DNA from: Pristionchus mayeri
Lineage: Eukaryota; Nematoda; Chromadorea; Rhabditida; Neodiplogasteridae
Length of the DNA: 64,000 nucleotides
Reading direction: 5' to 3'
NCBI GenBank assembly: GCA_036245805.1
Contig: BTRK01000005.1
Coordinates: 25,151,474-25,215,473 of the forward strand
In this document: one piece after another, positions 1 through 11,400 of the stretch
How the letters are laid out: each line of letters begins with the position of its first letter
How positions within the stretch are numbered: the stretch's first letter is position 1
Position numbers and translations under genes: made by a program
Notes under the pieces: generated by a model
Seen by the model: only the letters and a program-made list of their open reading frames with translations
Told to the model about the DNA's origin: nothing
Databases searched by the model: none

Positions 1-1374
1 AAACAAAAATAATCTTTCTCTCCCTACCCCTTACCGAGTAAAATAAAAATAATCTTTCTCTCCCTACCCCATACCGAGTAAAATAAAAATAATCTTTCTC
101 TCCCTACCCCTTACCGAGTAAAATAAAAATAATCTTTCTCTCCCTACCCCTTACCGAGTAAAACAAAAATAATCTTTCTCTCCCTACCCCTTACCGAGTA
201 AAATAAAAATAATCTTTCTCTCCCTACCCCTTACCGAGTAAAATAAAAATAATCTTTCTCTCCCTACCCCTTACCGAGTAAAATAAAAATAATCTTTCTC
301 TCCCTACCCCTTACCGAGTAAAATAAAAATAATCTTTCTCTCCCTACCCCTTACCGAGTAAAATAAAAATAATCTTTCTCTCCCTACCCCTTACTGAGTA
401 AAATAAAAATAATCTTTCTCTCCCTACCCCTTACCGAGTAAAATAAAAATAATCTTTCTCTCCCTACCCCTTACCGAGTAAAATAAAAATAATCTTTCTC
501 TCCCTACCCCTTACCGAGTAAAATAAAAATAATCTTTCTCTCCCTACCCCTTACCGAGTAAAATAAAAATAATCTTTCTCTCCCTACCCCTTACCGAGTA
601 AAATAAAAATAATCTTTCTCTCCCTACCCCTTACCGAGTAAAATAAAAATAATCTTTCTCTCCCTACCCCTTACCGAGTAAAATAAAAATAAGCTTTCTC
701 TCCCTACCCCTTACCGAGTAAAATAAAAATAATCTTTCTCTCCCTACCCCTTACCGAGTAAAATAAAAATAATCTTTCTCTCCCTACCCCTTACCGAGTA
801 AAATAAAAATAATCTTTCTCTCCCTACCCCTTACCGAGTAAAATAAAAATAATCTTTCTCTCCCTACCCCTTACCGAGTAAAATAAAAATAATCTTTCTC
901 TCCCTACCCCTTACCGAGTAAAATAAAAATAATCTTTCTCTCCCTACCCCTTACCGAGTAAAATAAAAATAATCTTTCTCTCCCTACCCCTTACCGAGTA
1001 AAATAAAAATAATCTTTCTCTCCCTACCCCTTACCGAGTAAAATAAAAATAATCTTTCTCTCCCTACCCCTTACCGAGTAAAATAAAAATAATCTTTCTC
1101 TCCCTACCCCTTACCGAGTAAAATAAAAATAATCTTTCTCTCCCTACCCCTTACCGAGTAAAATAAAAATAATCTTTCTCTCCCTACCCCTTACCGAGTA
1201 AAATAAAAATAATCTTTCTCTCCCTACCCCTTACCGAGTAAAATAAAAATAATCTTTCTCTCCCTACCCCTTACCGAGTAAAATAAAAATAATCTTTCTC
1301 TCCCTACCCCTTACCGAGTAAAATAAAAATAAGCTTTCTCTCCCTACCCCTTACCGAGTAAAATAAAAATAATC
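1..1374. repeat. 40-bp satellite, about 34 copies, overlapping an exon end
   Basis: A near-perfect head-to-tail array with a 40-nt period continues off the left edge. Variation between units is slight: T to G at about 692 and 1332, single changes at about 71, 164 and 394. On the minus strand each unit contains TTTTACTCGGTAAGGGG, which has a good 5' splice site (CG|GTAAGG). The last 20 nt of a transporter exon (1355-1374) are identical to the matching part of the unit, so the array looks like an amplification of an exon-intron junction. It is not telomeric: the unit matches no known telomere repeat. Confidence 0.97.
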
Positions 1375-4300
1375 ATGACAGCAAGCATAAGTGCAGCATA
1401 GAGGAAGAACTCGAGAGAAGGGTCGCCAATTATGTGTGATCCGCTAATTCCCATATCGATCACGTTTCCAAGACACACGGACGATAAAAAGACGGCCTTA
1501 AAATTGGAGCTGAATAAAAAATAAAAGATGCCTCCCTTTGTCGCTCTCACCTGCAGGACACTCTTCATATCAGCAGATGCTTGTGAATACGCGAATTCAA
1601 GTCCGGTCACGGATATGAGAATCTCTCCCATTGTAATCAGAATATACTGAGGAATGGTCCAGAGGAGATTCATTCCATTTTCTTCAACCTGGGAATCGAA
1701 GGGATTAGAGGACGAGGGGATGGACATACCACATTCAGCAGTTTCATCTCTGTCCCTTCAAAATAAGCAACGAGCACTGAACCCATTCCAAACTCAATCA
1801 CCTTAACTGTGCTCGTCATATTTCACAACAACAAATGCACTAAACATAATTTTCGATGTGAAATTTAAAAACAAATAAATGAGAGAGAGGGGATATGTAG
1901 TATAATACTGTCTGAATTACCTTTCGATAGATCAAATTCTTTCCGTATCTTAGATCGATTTTACCGTCTGATATAATGGGAAGTTTAATCTCGATGTAGG
2001 AAGTATCATCGGATGCATTAGAGGTCACTAGTTGATATGTGTTTATTGCCTCTCCCCTAAGAGATCCAATCATTAGTAATATGATGTGAATAATAACTCA
2101 CTTAGAGTTCATCATTTTGAGTGTAGTATTGTAGATTGACTTCTCTTCCTCCACTATCATGTAAATGATCATCGTTCTCATTGGCTTCTGTACTTGGAAG
2201 GGAAGAATGGTACTGGAAGTGCGTGTTTCCCTTCTTCTCTCCTATTTAGAGTTCCCATGATGGAATTATTTGACTATTAGAATTCCAAAACCCTCCACTC
2301 ACTTCCAAAGTTGAGCTCGCATACGTGCGGTTTGCAATTAGAATTCCATTTTGAATCCATATTGGAATGGAATTCCGTTATGCAAAATGTAAAAATGAGT
2401 GGAGAAAATCAATGAAAAACCAGTAATATATTCAAATGGAATTCCAAAACTTGTGGAATTCCATTCCACCGCTCTGCGCGAGGGGAATGGAAGAAATGAA
2501 ATTCCATCACTCTTTTGTCCTCGCTATTGGAATTCCGGAATCAATTCCATCAAGGGAACCCTACTCCTATTCCGTCACTCACTTTCCCCCTTTCCTTCCC
2601 TTCACAACTACTCCTTTCCCTGAGTATCTCCGCATATCAATGAGTTCTCCTCCGATGGAGTATTCAGTCGCACGCATCAATCTCTCTCGTCCCTCTGTCA
2701 ATCTCCTCTTCCCTCTCCTTTCACCACTCTCCTTACCCAGTAGGAAGTAGTGTCCAGAAGTATTCATCACGGGCAGATCATCAATTGTCCACAATGAGAT
2801 CTGATCGGACTGGGGAATCACTGGGATGCTCTTGTTCACTTCAAACTATAAGAGTTCTCATGGATACTGAGAGGGAGTAAGGGAGTATCACCTGGAGTAA
2901 ACCAGCCACAAGGAAGGACAAGGATGAAAGAAGACCACCGAATGCCATCTTACGGAGTGGAGTGACCGAGATTAACCTCTTGAGGCATGGATAGATCAAC
3001 ACTTCGAATAGAGGGACGAGGATGATAATGAGGAGGGGATTGATGAATGACATCTGCTCTGCCATGAGAGTGAGAGGACCCACTCTGCAGTTCATGCACT
3101 GGGCCTGGATCACCCATGTCGATGCCTGCCAACAAACTCTCCTTTTTTTCCCAAGTGGGTACTTTTCCCAGTGGGCAGTGAGGTAGTAAACCAGTGGGAT
3201 CTTTTCTGGGAAACCACTAGGAAGGGTGGAGACCCTGGAGGGCCAGTGGGAAAATTTCTAGGAAACTAGTGGAAAATGTGCCTGGATGTCTCTTACTGTA
3301 GCAATGTGAGAAATGCGATTGTAAAATGATATTTTATCTCGACAGATACAAGTCTAACATAGATATAACACGTGTCTTCTGAGAGATTGCATGAAAATGG
3401 ACCCCCTGAGGAACCAGGCGCAAAAGTTTGAGCAATCTGGCAAAGAAAATTATGACAGAATCCAGTGGGAGCGAGAAAACTTTTGTTCCAGTGATTTTCC
3501 CTGGAACCGGCTTTTAGGCGTTTTCCGGATGTGGTTCAGGCTCTGACGTATATTTGTTCATTTTTGAGCTACAATGACCGCATAGCGCTCAAAATGTGCG
3601 GAAAATTATTTTAAGAAACTTTCATGTTTTGACCGAAGCTGGAATACCACGATATCATGGTGAAAATATCGAAAAAAATTTTGATTATTTCCGAACCTTC
3701 GCTCGAGCCATATTGAAGGGTCTAAAACTGGATCTCTGAATTCATTGAAGAACCACGAACTGCAATTTTTTACACTATCTTAGGCATATTTTAAAAAATA
3801 TGTAGTGAGCACTTGGTACGCTCTCAAAATGTTGAACTAGACACCTTCAAATTTCAGAAATTACGATGTGGAAAACATGACTTTTTGAAAGTATGGAAAT
3901 CTTCGGATTTTACTATGGAAACTGGTACAACTAGACTAGTAAGCGCAGAAATATGAAAGAATGTACAGATCTGAGCAATTTCAACGTAAAATTGAGAATT
4001 ATAAATTTTCGACTGTGCGACTTGGTCGCAAATTTTGGCTTGGTGAGACCTGTTCTAACACCTGACGACTCTCCCACTGGTTTTTTCTGGACTAATGTGA
4101 GTACGTAGATTCAGAATCTGCAAAGAAAACACAGTGCAAGGTGGGGTCCCGAGCGAGATATGAATTATTTTGCGAATCTCGACTGAGTTTTTCGATATTT
4201 TCACCATGATATCGTGGTATTCCAGCTTCGGCCAAAACATGAAAGTTTCTTAAAATAATTTTCCGCACATTTTGAGCACTATGCGGTCATTGTAGCTCAA

Positions 4301-6757
4301 AAATGAACAAATATACGTCAGAGCCTGAACCACATCCGGAAAACGCCTAAAAGCCGGTTCCAGGGAAAATCACTGGAACAAAAGTTTTCTCGCTCCCACT
4401 GGACTCTGTCATAATTTTCTTTGCCAGATTGCTCAAACTTTTGCGCCTGGTTCCTCATGGTCATGCAATCTCTCAGAAGACGCGTGATAATAAATTGAAT
4501 CAACGTACAAAAGGAACATCAACAATAAGACTACTAAAATGGAAGTGCACAATAAATATTATTCTTACAAGTATTCTTACAAGTGAGATCTTCGGATGGA
4601 ACCATTACAATAGTAAGCAGCTCCCAATCTACGTTGCACATTGTATCGCCTTCGATTGACAGCGTTTTCTTTCCTAAAAATGGGAATCTGGATTACTACA
4701 TGATACTCTCTTCAGAATTATTGGAGATCATCAACATCATCTGGTACAGGAGTTAGGCTGGTGCAAAAGTTTTTTTTCCAATTTACGATGTATTACGATT
4801 AGTTTTCCTACTGCACATTTCAGAGAGAGGTAGAACTCATATAGAGGCGCTACAATCTACTACTATACGCCTTTCACATCGAGATTCCATTATTGCAGTT
4901 GATTGATCGGAAACTTCTCTAACGTACATATCAGCGAAATCAGAACGGCCACCGAGAGGCACCGAGAATTTTTCTTTTTCTGGCTCTCTGCGAATACGCA
5001 ATTTTAAAAGTCGTAGTTGTGCTCATATTTTTTATCATGGTCGATTTGCCGGAATCGACCCGGACATGTTCGGTCAATTATGGCTAGAAATCGATAAATC
5101 AAATTCACAACATTTTGGTGCGATTACGGTATTTAGGAAAGCTCACCGAACTTGGTGAGCTTTCCAAAATACCGTAATCGCACCATAATTGTTTGCTTTC
5201 GATTAATCGATTTCTAGCCATAATTGACCGGACATATCCAGGTCGATTCCGGCAAATCGAGCATGATAAAAAATATGAACGCGACCACGACTTTCAAAAT
5301 TGCGTATTCGCAGAGAGCCAGAAATCGAAAATTTCTCGGTGCCTCTCGGTGGCCGTTCTGATTTCGCTGACATGTACGATATTGTGCTGATCAATATTAA
5401 AATTTCTGCAACTGCAAAAATCAGAAATACTACAGGATCCAGAATATAGTCAATAGGAATTACAACGCGATCAGATGTGAGTAAATCTAACGAAGGGAGT
5501 AATACAACGCTTCTGGTGTCTATCTGAGGTGAAGAGGACTCAAATGAAAGCCACGAGTGGAGAGAAAACTATCATTGCACAGAAATAATAGATAAACATG
5601 TTGAATGTACATTAAAATCGATGATTTCACAAAAATTAAATTAACCAAGCGCTAAAAATGCGCAGGTTGCACGCGAAGTCGCATGCTTTTCCCTATTAAA
5701 CTAGTGGGAACTTTCCTGGGAAACTAGTAGGGAGATATCTGCCCTCTTTGCCCTCTCTCCGATCCTGGGAAACCACTGGGGGGAGCATGACCACGCCCAC
5801 TTCTACTGGGATCCCACTGGGAAAAAATACCAGAGTAAGAGAGAGAGGGGGGGGGGGAGGACGATAGAGGGAGTAGGGTTGAGATTTTTTGATAAAAAAT
5901 TCAAAAAAACTAGGTTAACAATTTTTTGACTTCAAAAATTTTGACATTCAACAAAATGAAGGCTACATCGAAGCGAAAGCAAAAAAAAAATGAAAAAATG
6001 TGAGCCCTGGTGGGGAGGAAGATAGGGGGGGCTGACTTGCTGGTCGAATAGAGCCCAGAAGAGAACGAGAGGCATGAAGATTATGGCGACGTCGATGAAC
6101 GAGCGAACAGAGTGAATCATCTGATACCAGGATCAAATACTTTTCCTCTCACAGGGAAATAAGTCTACGACTTTAAAAGTGTAATCTCCCTAGCTTCTTC
6201 TCACAAACCTCTCGAGTGTATTCAGGAAGTGCATACTCAAGCCAATCCACGTCTTCCTCCAATCTTTCCCTTAATCACACAACCATCTTCCTCCTCTCTC
6301 TCATTTAGTGTGCATCTCCCAGTTGGAATCAACCATCCCCAAGACGCGACTTGGGGCAAACTCGGTGATCTGTTTTTCCAAATTTCGAACCTCTCTCCCC
6401 GCTTTCTCTCTCAAAAAAAGCACTCTTTCCCCTCTCTCCCTCTCTTTCTCTCTCACCGTGTTGTATATCTCCTCTTGAGTGCAGTTCCGATGCATTTTGC
6501 AACAGTGAGTGCAATATTCTGCCTGCTGGGGGGTACTTTCTTATACTCCTTCCATCCCGCAATGAAGATGAGAAAGGAGACTAGCATGAGCAGACCAGGC
6601 ACTCCGAATGCTAGGGGAAAACAATCCCTTCCGAAGCATTGAATTCCACCCCGAAGGAAGGGGATTAGACCGAGTGCGAAGAGAGATCCAGCATTGATTG
6701 AGAAGTAGAAGAAGGAGAAGAATTGGGCACGCTCCTCCTTCTGAGACTCTTCGAACT

Positions 6758-6798
<41 letters not shown>

Positions 6799-7506
6799 GA
6801 GGAGGAGGAGGAGGAGGAGGAGGAGGAGGAGGAGGAGGAGGAGGAGGAGGAGGGAGGGAGGGAAGGAGGAGAGGGAGGGAAGGGGGAACCTGATCAGCCG
6901 CGAAGGCGGAGACACACGGCTTGATCCCTCCCGTGCAACTATGAAATTAAAGTTATAGATACACGATAAGAAATAACGAATTACTAGTAATAAATCACTA
7001 ACATTGCAATTATGAGCAATCCAAGATAATCCATGCCGAATCTGGTTAGGAGGAAGATAAAAGAGAAATGAATGGGAGGTAGAATATTACCTGAGGTATA
7101 GTGGTAGACTATGGATCGATCCAACGGACAGAATTGCGTGGCCAGCTACATAGAATATTGAGACGTAGAATATGACTTTGAACCGTCCGAGATAACTACA
7201 GAGGTGAGATGATGGAGAAAGAAAATGAAGAAGGGAACATACGAATCGGCGATTACTGATCCAAGGAGAGGAGTTAAGTAGGCAATGCAAGTGAAGAGAT
7301 GGTAGAGGAGTAAGGCAGTACTGTGTTCAGCGATAGAAAGGAAGAGAGAGCATGAAATACCTATTGGAATGGCCATGTTCAGAGATGAAATAGACCATGA
7401 GGATAGCACGCATCCCGTAGAACGAAAACCTCTCACAGAATTCGTTGCCCAGCACGTAGAATACTGCCTTGGGGTAGCTGAAAGGAGGGTGAGATTGTAT
7501 TGGTAA

Positions 7507-7537
<31 letters not shown>

Positions 7538-7655
7538 CGTTGATAGACATCGTCATCTTCGACCTGTCGTCTCCGTTCTCCCTTCAGAAAATGAAGAGAG
7601 AAAGAAGAAAAGGAAACCTCTGAAGGTTGTTGACCACTCCTTTCTCCATCATCAT
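1355..7655 (-). CDS. POT/SLC15 oligopeptide transporter (PEPT-like), 5' part, 16 exons
   Basis: Proton-coupled di/tripeptide transporter of the plasma membrane. Exons on the minus strand: 7655-7618, 7477-7361, 7320-7243, 7195-7091, 7041-7003, 6938-6890, 6755-6457, 6269-6209, 6120-6037, 3125-2892, 2845-2737, 2192-2102, 2056-1921, 1801-1730, 1688-1551, 1496-1355. All junctions are GT-AG and in phase, giving about 597 codons. Family landmarks appear in order: NEFCERFSFYGMRAIL (TM1), GSVIADSYLGRF, TGGIKPCVSAFAADQF, FFSFFYFSINAGSL, PLAFGVPGLLM, FWALFDQQ, INPLLIIILVPLFEVLIYP, TPLRKMAFGG, then a poorly conserved extracellular loop, then IPQYILITMGEIL, TGLEFAYSQA and SLEFFLYAALML. The last helix and the cytoplasmic tail lie beyond the left edge. 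The first exon (ATG at 7655, 13 residues) and the 2192 acceptor (chosen to keep phase; CAG at 2188 would break it) are the least certain. The 6036 donor is the weak GTCAGC. Which PEPT paralogue this is cannot be told. Confidence 0.93.
2193..2736 (-). other. Transporter intron with clustered GGAATTCC motifs
   Basis: A 544-nt intron between the TM9-side exon and the extracellular-loop exons. From about 2279 to 2552 it carries at least seven copies of GAATTCCA, GGAATTCC or TGGAATTCC, plus several AATGGA/TCCATT half-motifs. Spacing is irregular, so it is not a simple tandem array. No coding sequence was seen. Open frames on both strands here have no family resemblance and are ignored. Confidence 0.6.
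3368..4487. mobile_element. Foldback element, about 300-bp inverted arms
   Basis: Left arm about 3368-3690 is repeated in reverse complement at about 4190-4487 with few differences. The outer ends read CGTGTCTTCTGAGAGATTGC on the left and its complement, CTCAGAAGACGCGTG, on the right. The middle 500 bp is unpaired. Closely related copies are at 46690-48111 (whole) and 53862-54180 (one end only). No transposase was seen, so it is a non-autonomous, MITE-like element. Confidence 0.9.
4922..5385. mobile_element. Near-perfect 460-bp foldback
   Basis: Arms about 4922-5140 and 5165-5385 are inverted copies that meet at a short hairpin centre (GAAAGCTCACC...GGTGAGCTTTC at 5138-5165). It therefore folds almost end to end as one hairpin. 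It lies in the 2.9-kb transporter intron. The outer end reads CGTACATATCAGCGAAATCA. Confidence 0.9.
6756..6889 (-). repeat. Polypurine/polypyrimidine microsatellite filling an intron
   Basis: The whole 134-nt transporter intron is (GA)n, then (GGA)n, then imperfect GGGA repeats on the plus strand. On the coding strand it is an unbroken pyrimidine tract of over 100 nt running straight into TCTTCAG at the 3' splice site. Such mirror-symmetric tracts can form triplex (H-DNA). A second, shorter (GA)n at about 7507-7535 lies in the intron after the proposed first coding exon. Confidence 0.9.
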
Positions 7656-8488
7656 AGAGACTCGGCGACTGCGACTAATGAATGGATCAGATTGATCTGC
7701 CAGCAGTTCTAAAGGGCTCATTATCAATGATCTTTCGATGTACGCGAGGTTGTGTTGTATTGGATGAAAGGGAAGGGATACCGTCGGGCATTGTTGAGTA
7801 GAAGGAAGAGAGGACGAGATGGAAAGGCACGCAGAGTGGGAATCGAGCCACTAGAAAGACATGCGATAGAGCCTAATCTCATTCCCAAGTCATTATAAGG
7901 ATTGGTTTGATAGCCTGAGGCAAGAATCCATTAGAGAAGAAGAGAAGAAGAGAGAAGGGAGAAAAGTATCTCCCATATCCAATTGAATGAACATCAAATT
8001 CAATTCATGTCAGCCGTTGTTACTCTTTATTCACTACCACATTGGGGAAATGAAGTATTCAATCGTTTCACCTCTATCTGTCTATATGAGGCCGAGTACC
8101 TAAGAATGAAGCAGAATCAGAGGGTTTTGGCAAGGCTAAAAATGTCAATTTTCTCCTCCTTAGCACACAACCTTGTGTGTTAAGGATAATTGTTGAACAC
8201 TACTGCTGCAAGCCTTTTAAGCAGGCTCTCACCTGTCGTCATCAACTGTTCTCATACATGTTACTGAACGGCTGCGCTCGCCCCTCTCGCTACGCCCCAT
8301 ATCCAACTTTTTCGAATCGCCCTCTGCCTTACGAGCCTTTCACAACGCTCACGCTGCGGGTATGAGAGAAGGTTAGGGTTGTGAGGAACGCTATATTCGA
8401 AAATGTTAGCCACTGAACACACTTCAGCTAGTGAAATGAATCGCGGGATTTGAGCGATAATTATAATGCGAATTGTAGCCGAAAAATG
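7656..8488. other. Upstream flank of the transporter, no feature identified
   Basis: This 830-bp stretch contains the presumed promoter and 5' end of the transporter. No TATA box or clear upstream exon is visible. The proposed ATG lies 5 nt after an AG (CGAG|TCTCTATG), compatible with a trans-splice acceptor. A short basic open frame (7764-7898, plus) was considered and not called. Confidence 0.4.
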
Positions 8489-11400
8489 ATTAAGAGACCC
8501 GCTCTGTAAGACTCGACCACCCCCCGGACACGTTCTCTAGCAACGAGCCCCGAATGCCCATACTTGCGTGTTTAGAGGGTCTTGGCCCCGCATTGCACAA
8601 AACATACCATATTTGTTGCCAGCGCCTAAGTACAAGGAGAAAGTCGGCCTACACGGCCAAAAAGTCGAAAAATGAATCTTCAACACGGTAGAAGATGGAC
8701 TCAATTTATTATTCTTATTAATCTGGGGGTACTTTGAAACTACAAAAAAACTGTTTTTTTAAAAATTGAGTTTCATTTCAAAAATATTTTTTGTGAAAAA
8801 AATTCGTTTTTTCTTAATAATTTTCACATTTCGAGCCAGCGTCAATAGGTTTTATATAGACATTGTTAACCACTCATGTCTGCAACTACATAACCCACAA
8901 TTGAGCTCTCCCACTTTGTCAAAGTCTGGGGATTTTGTTTTGAAGGTGGTACCATTTCGGATCTGAGTATTAAAAATGGCTATGTGGTTGATCCGTTATG
9001 GATTTCGATAAAGCAGACATAGCTCAGGATATTTAAAGACATATATGATAAGATGAAACGCTGAAAACTTAAATTCGGTGCATTTCAAAAAAATCGATTT
9101 TCGAAACCTCTATTTATTTTTAATTTTGGTATTTGTAAATCACAATACGTATTCCAGCGCCCGTAATTTCCAAGTGTGAGCTGTAGTATTGCTCGACTTA
9201 TGATCACTGGTATAGAATTAAACTCACAAATTCTTTCAAACGTCTAGAATATTCGACCGAACATGCATGCAGCAGATCTTCGAAGAATTATTTCTGTCGA
9301 AATTATACGAAATTTTACTTTATTTTGACGAATTATAGCGTTACTCAACTATTCACATCTTTTTAGTATTGCGTTGCACTCGAGTTTTCTTAATTGTTCA
9401 ATTTTTGTGTGTTTTCACTGTCGATTTTATCGATATTTTAGTACTTATAACTCGACGAACGCTCATTAGCGCCCATAGTTTTCAAGCTATTGTTATATCA
9501 CGCCTCTCATGAGAGAATCGAGCTGGGCGTGGGAATGGTGAAATTGGTTCTAACCGGTTTTGGCCATCCTAAGGCATGCCTGAGTGACCCTCGAAGTCTT
9601 ATTGTTCAGACTTCATTTTGGAGCTTCCTAGACCGGGTCGCAATTCGGCATCACCTACTTCAAGGGCCGATTTCTCGAAAACGGTGATAGAGTGAGCAAA
9701 ATTGACCTCTGAGTGACCCCGACTCATTTTTTGAGCTCTATCGATCTATCTAAACCATTTTCTCTGAATCCGATTTTGAACAGTGGTACACTTCAGGGCA
9801 TTTTTCTCAAAAATGTAGGTGCACACGCAGCTCAAATTTTCTAAGTGAATGCAGCTCAGCGAGATCTATCAAATGAGTGGTTTGCCAACAAAATACGGAC
9901 ACGGTGGTGAGAGTTTCGCCCCTTTTACGTTTTTCGATAATTTGAAGGCACTAATTCCTCGCACACCGCACGTTTTTTGGAATGAGGGAAGAGTGAGAAC
10001 AATGGGGGGAGTGAGGGACAATGGGATAATTTCATTTTGCACTCTCAAAAACGCGCGGCGTGGTGAGGAATTAGTGCCTTTAAATGATCGAAAAACGTAA
10101 AAGGGGCGAAACTCTCACCACCGTGTCCGTATTTTGTTGGCAAACCACTCACTTGATAGATCTCGCTCAGCTGCATTCACTTAGAAAATTTGAGCTGCAT
10201 GTGCACCTACATTTTTGAGAAAAATGCCCTGAAGTGTCACCTCTTGAACTCATCCGGAAACGACTTTCTAAGAACCGAAATTTGAATTTGAAAATTGTGA
10301 TGAAATTTCCTCTACTCTTCTTCAGCCTAGTGTACTCTTCGAACTGCCCATTCCACATCTCCCCCGGTAGCGCAGTGGTTGTGAGCTGCACCTATTTTGC
10401 AGAAGTCTGAAGTTCAAACCCCGATACCAGAGGCATGTTTTGCTCTTTTTTCCAGATCTTTCACTCACTTTTCATGTGGATTTGCTCAATTACTGCCATG
10501 TTTCACTCGATTTTGACTTGTTCAAAACTTCATTTTTCTTTGTTTGTTTTTTCAGCAACACAGACAAATACCAGTGAAAAGTGAACAATAATATTCACAA
10601 AACAACGATGGAACAGTATGGAGCAGTAGTGATGGAGATGGAACGATGGACTTCACTGGTATTTGTATGTGTTGCTGAAAAACAACAAAGAAAAATGAAG
10701 CATTGAACAAGTCAAAACCGAGTGAAACATGGCAGTAATTGAGCAAATGCACATGAAAAGTGAGTGAAAGATGGGAAAAAAGAGCAAAACATGCCTCTGG
10801 TATCGGGGTTTGAACTCCAGACTTCTGCAAAATAGATGCAGCTCACAACCACTGCGCTACCGGGGGAGATGTGGAATGGGCAGTTCGAAGAGTACACTAG
10901 GCTGAGGGGGAACAGAGGAAATTTCATCCCAATTTTCAAATTCAAATTTCGTTTCTTAGAATGTCGTTTCCAGATGAGTTCAAGAGGTGGTTGGACTTCC
11001 CTCAGGGGTCAGAATCCAGTGGTGATATCATATTTGTGTTTGACTTTCCCTTACATATGCGGTTCCCTTGTGAGGGAAGAGTGAGAACAATGGGGGGAGT
11101 GAGGGACAATGGGATAATTTCACTTTGCACTCTCAAATACGCGCGGTGTGCGAGGAATTAGTGCCTTCAAATTATCGAAAAACGTAAAAGGGGCGAAACT
11201 CTCACCACCGTGTCCGTATTTTGTTAGCAAACCACTCATTTGATAGATCTCGCTGAGCTGCATTCACTTAGAAAATTTGAGCTGCGTGTGCACCTACATT
11301 TTTGAGAAAAATGCCCTGAAGTGTACCACTGTTCAAAATCGGATTCAGAGAAAATGGTTTAGATAGATCGATAGAGCTCAAAAAATGAGTCGGGGTCACT

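Larger units (their letters stand above)
3126..6036 (-). other. 2.9-kb transporter intron built of repeats
   Basis: This intron splits the conserved FDQQ from the following (A/G)S-W, so the flanking exons are certain. It holds two foldbacks (separate entries) and, near each end, a block rich in CCCAGTGGG and TTTCCCACTGG motifs (about 3148-3290 and 5690-5832). The two blocks face each other: CCCACTGGGAAAAAATACC at 5813-5831 resembles CCCACTGGGAAAAGTACCC read on the opposite strand near 3155-3175. About 4488-4921 and 5386-5690 are AT-rich with nothing recognised. Confidence 0.7.

Noticed and set aside
1..1374. Telomeric or CRISPR array
   Set aside because: The 40-bp unit has no spacers and is not a telomere repeat; it is a direct satellite starting in an exon.
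2188..2189. CAG acceptor for the transporter exon ending at 2102
   Set aside because: It changes phase and puts a stop (TAA) at the exon end; the AAG four bases upstream keeps the frame.
6698..6958. Arginine/glutamate-rich open frame
   Set aside because: It is the (GA)n/(GGA)n microsatellite read in frame, antisense to the transporter intron.
7764..7898. Basic 44-codon plus-strand frame (KGYRRALLSRRKRGRDGK)
   Set aside because: Short, no family recognised, no convincing splice partner, and in the presumed transporter promoter. It could be a real small exon but I cannot support it.
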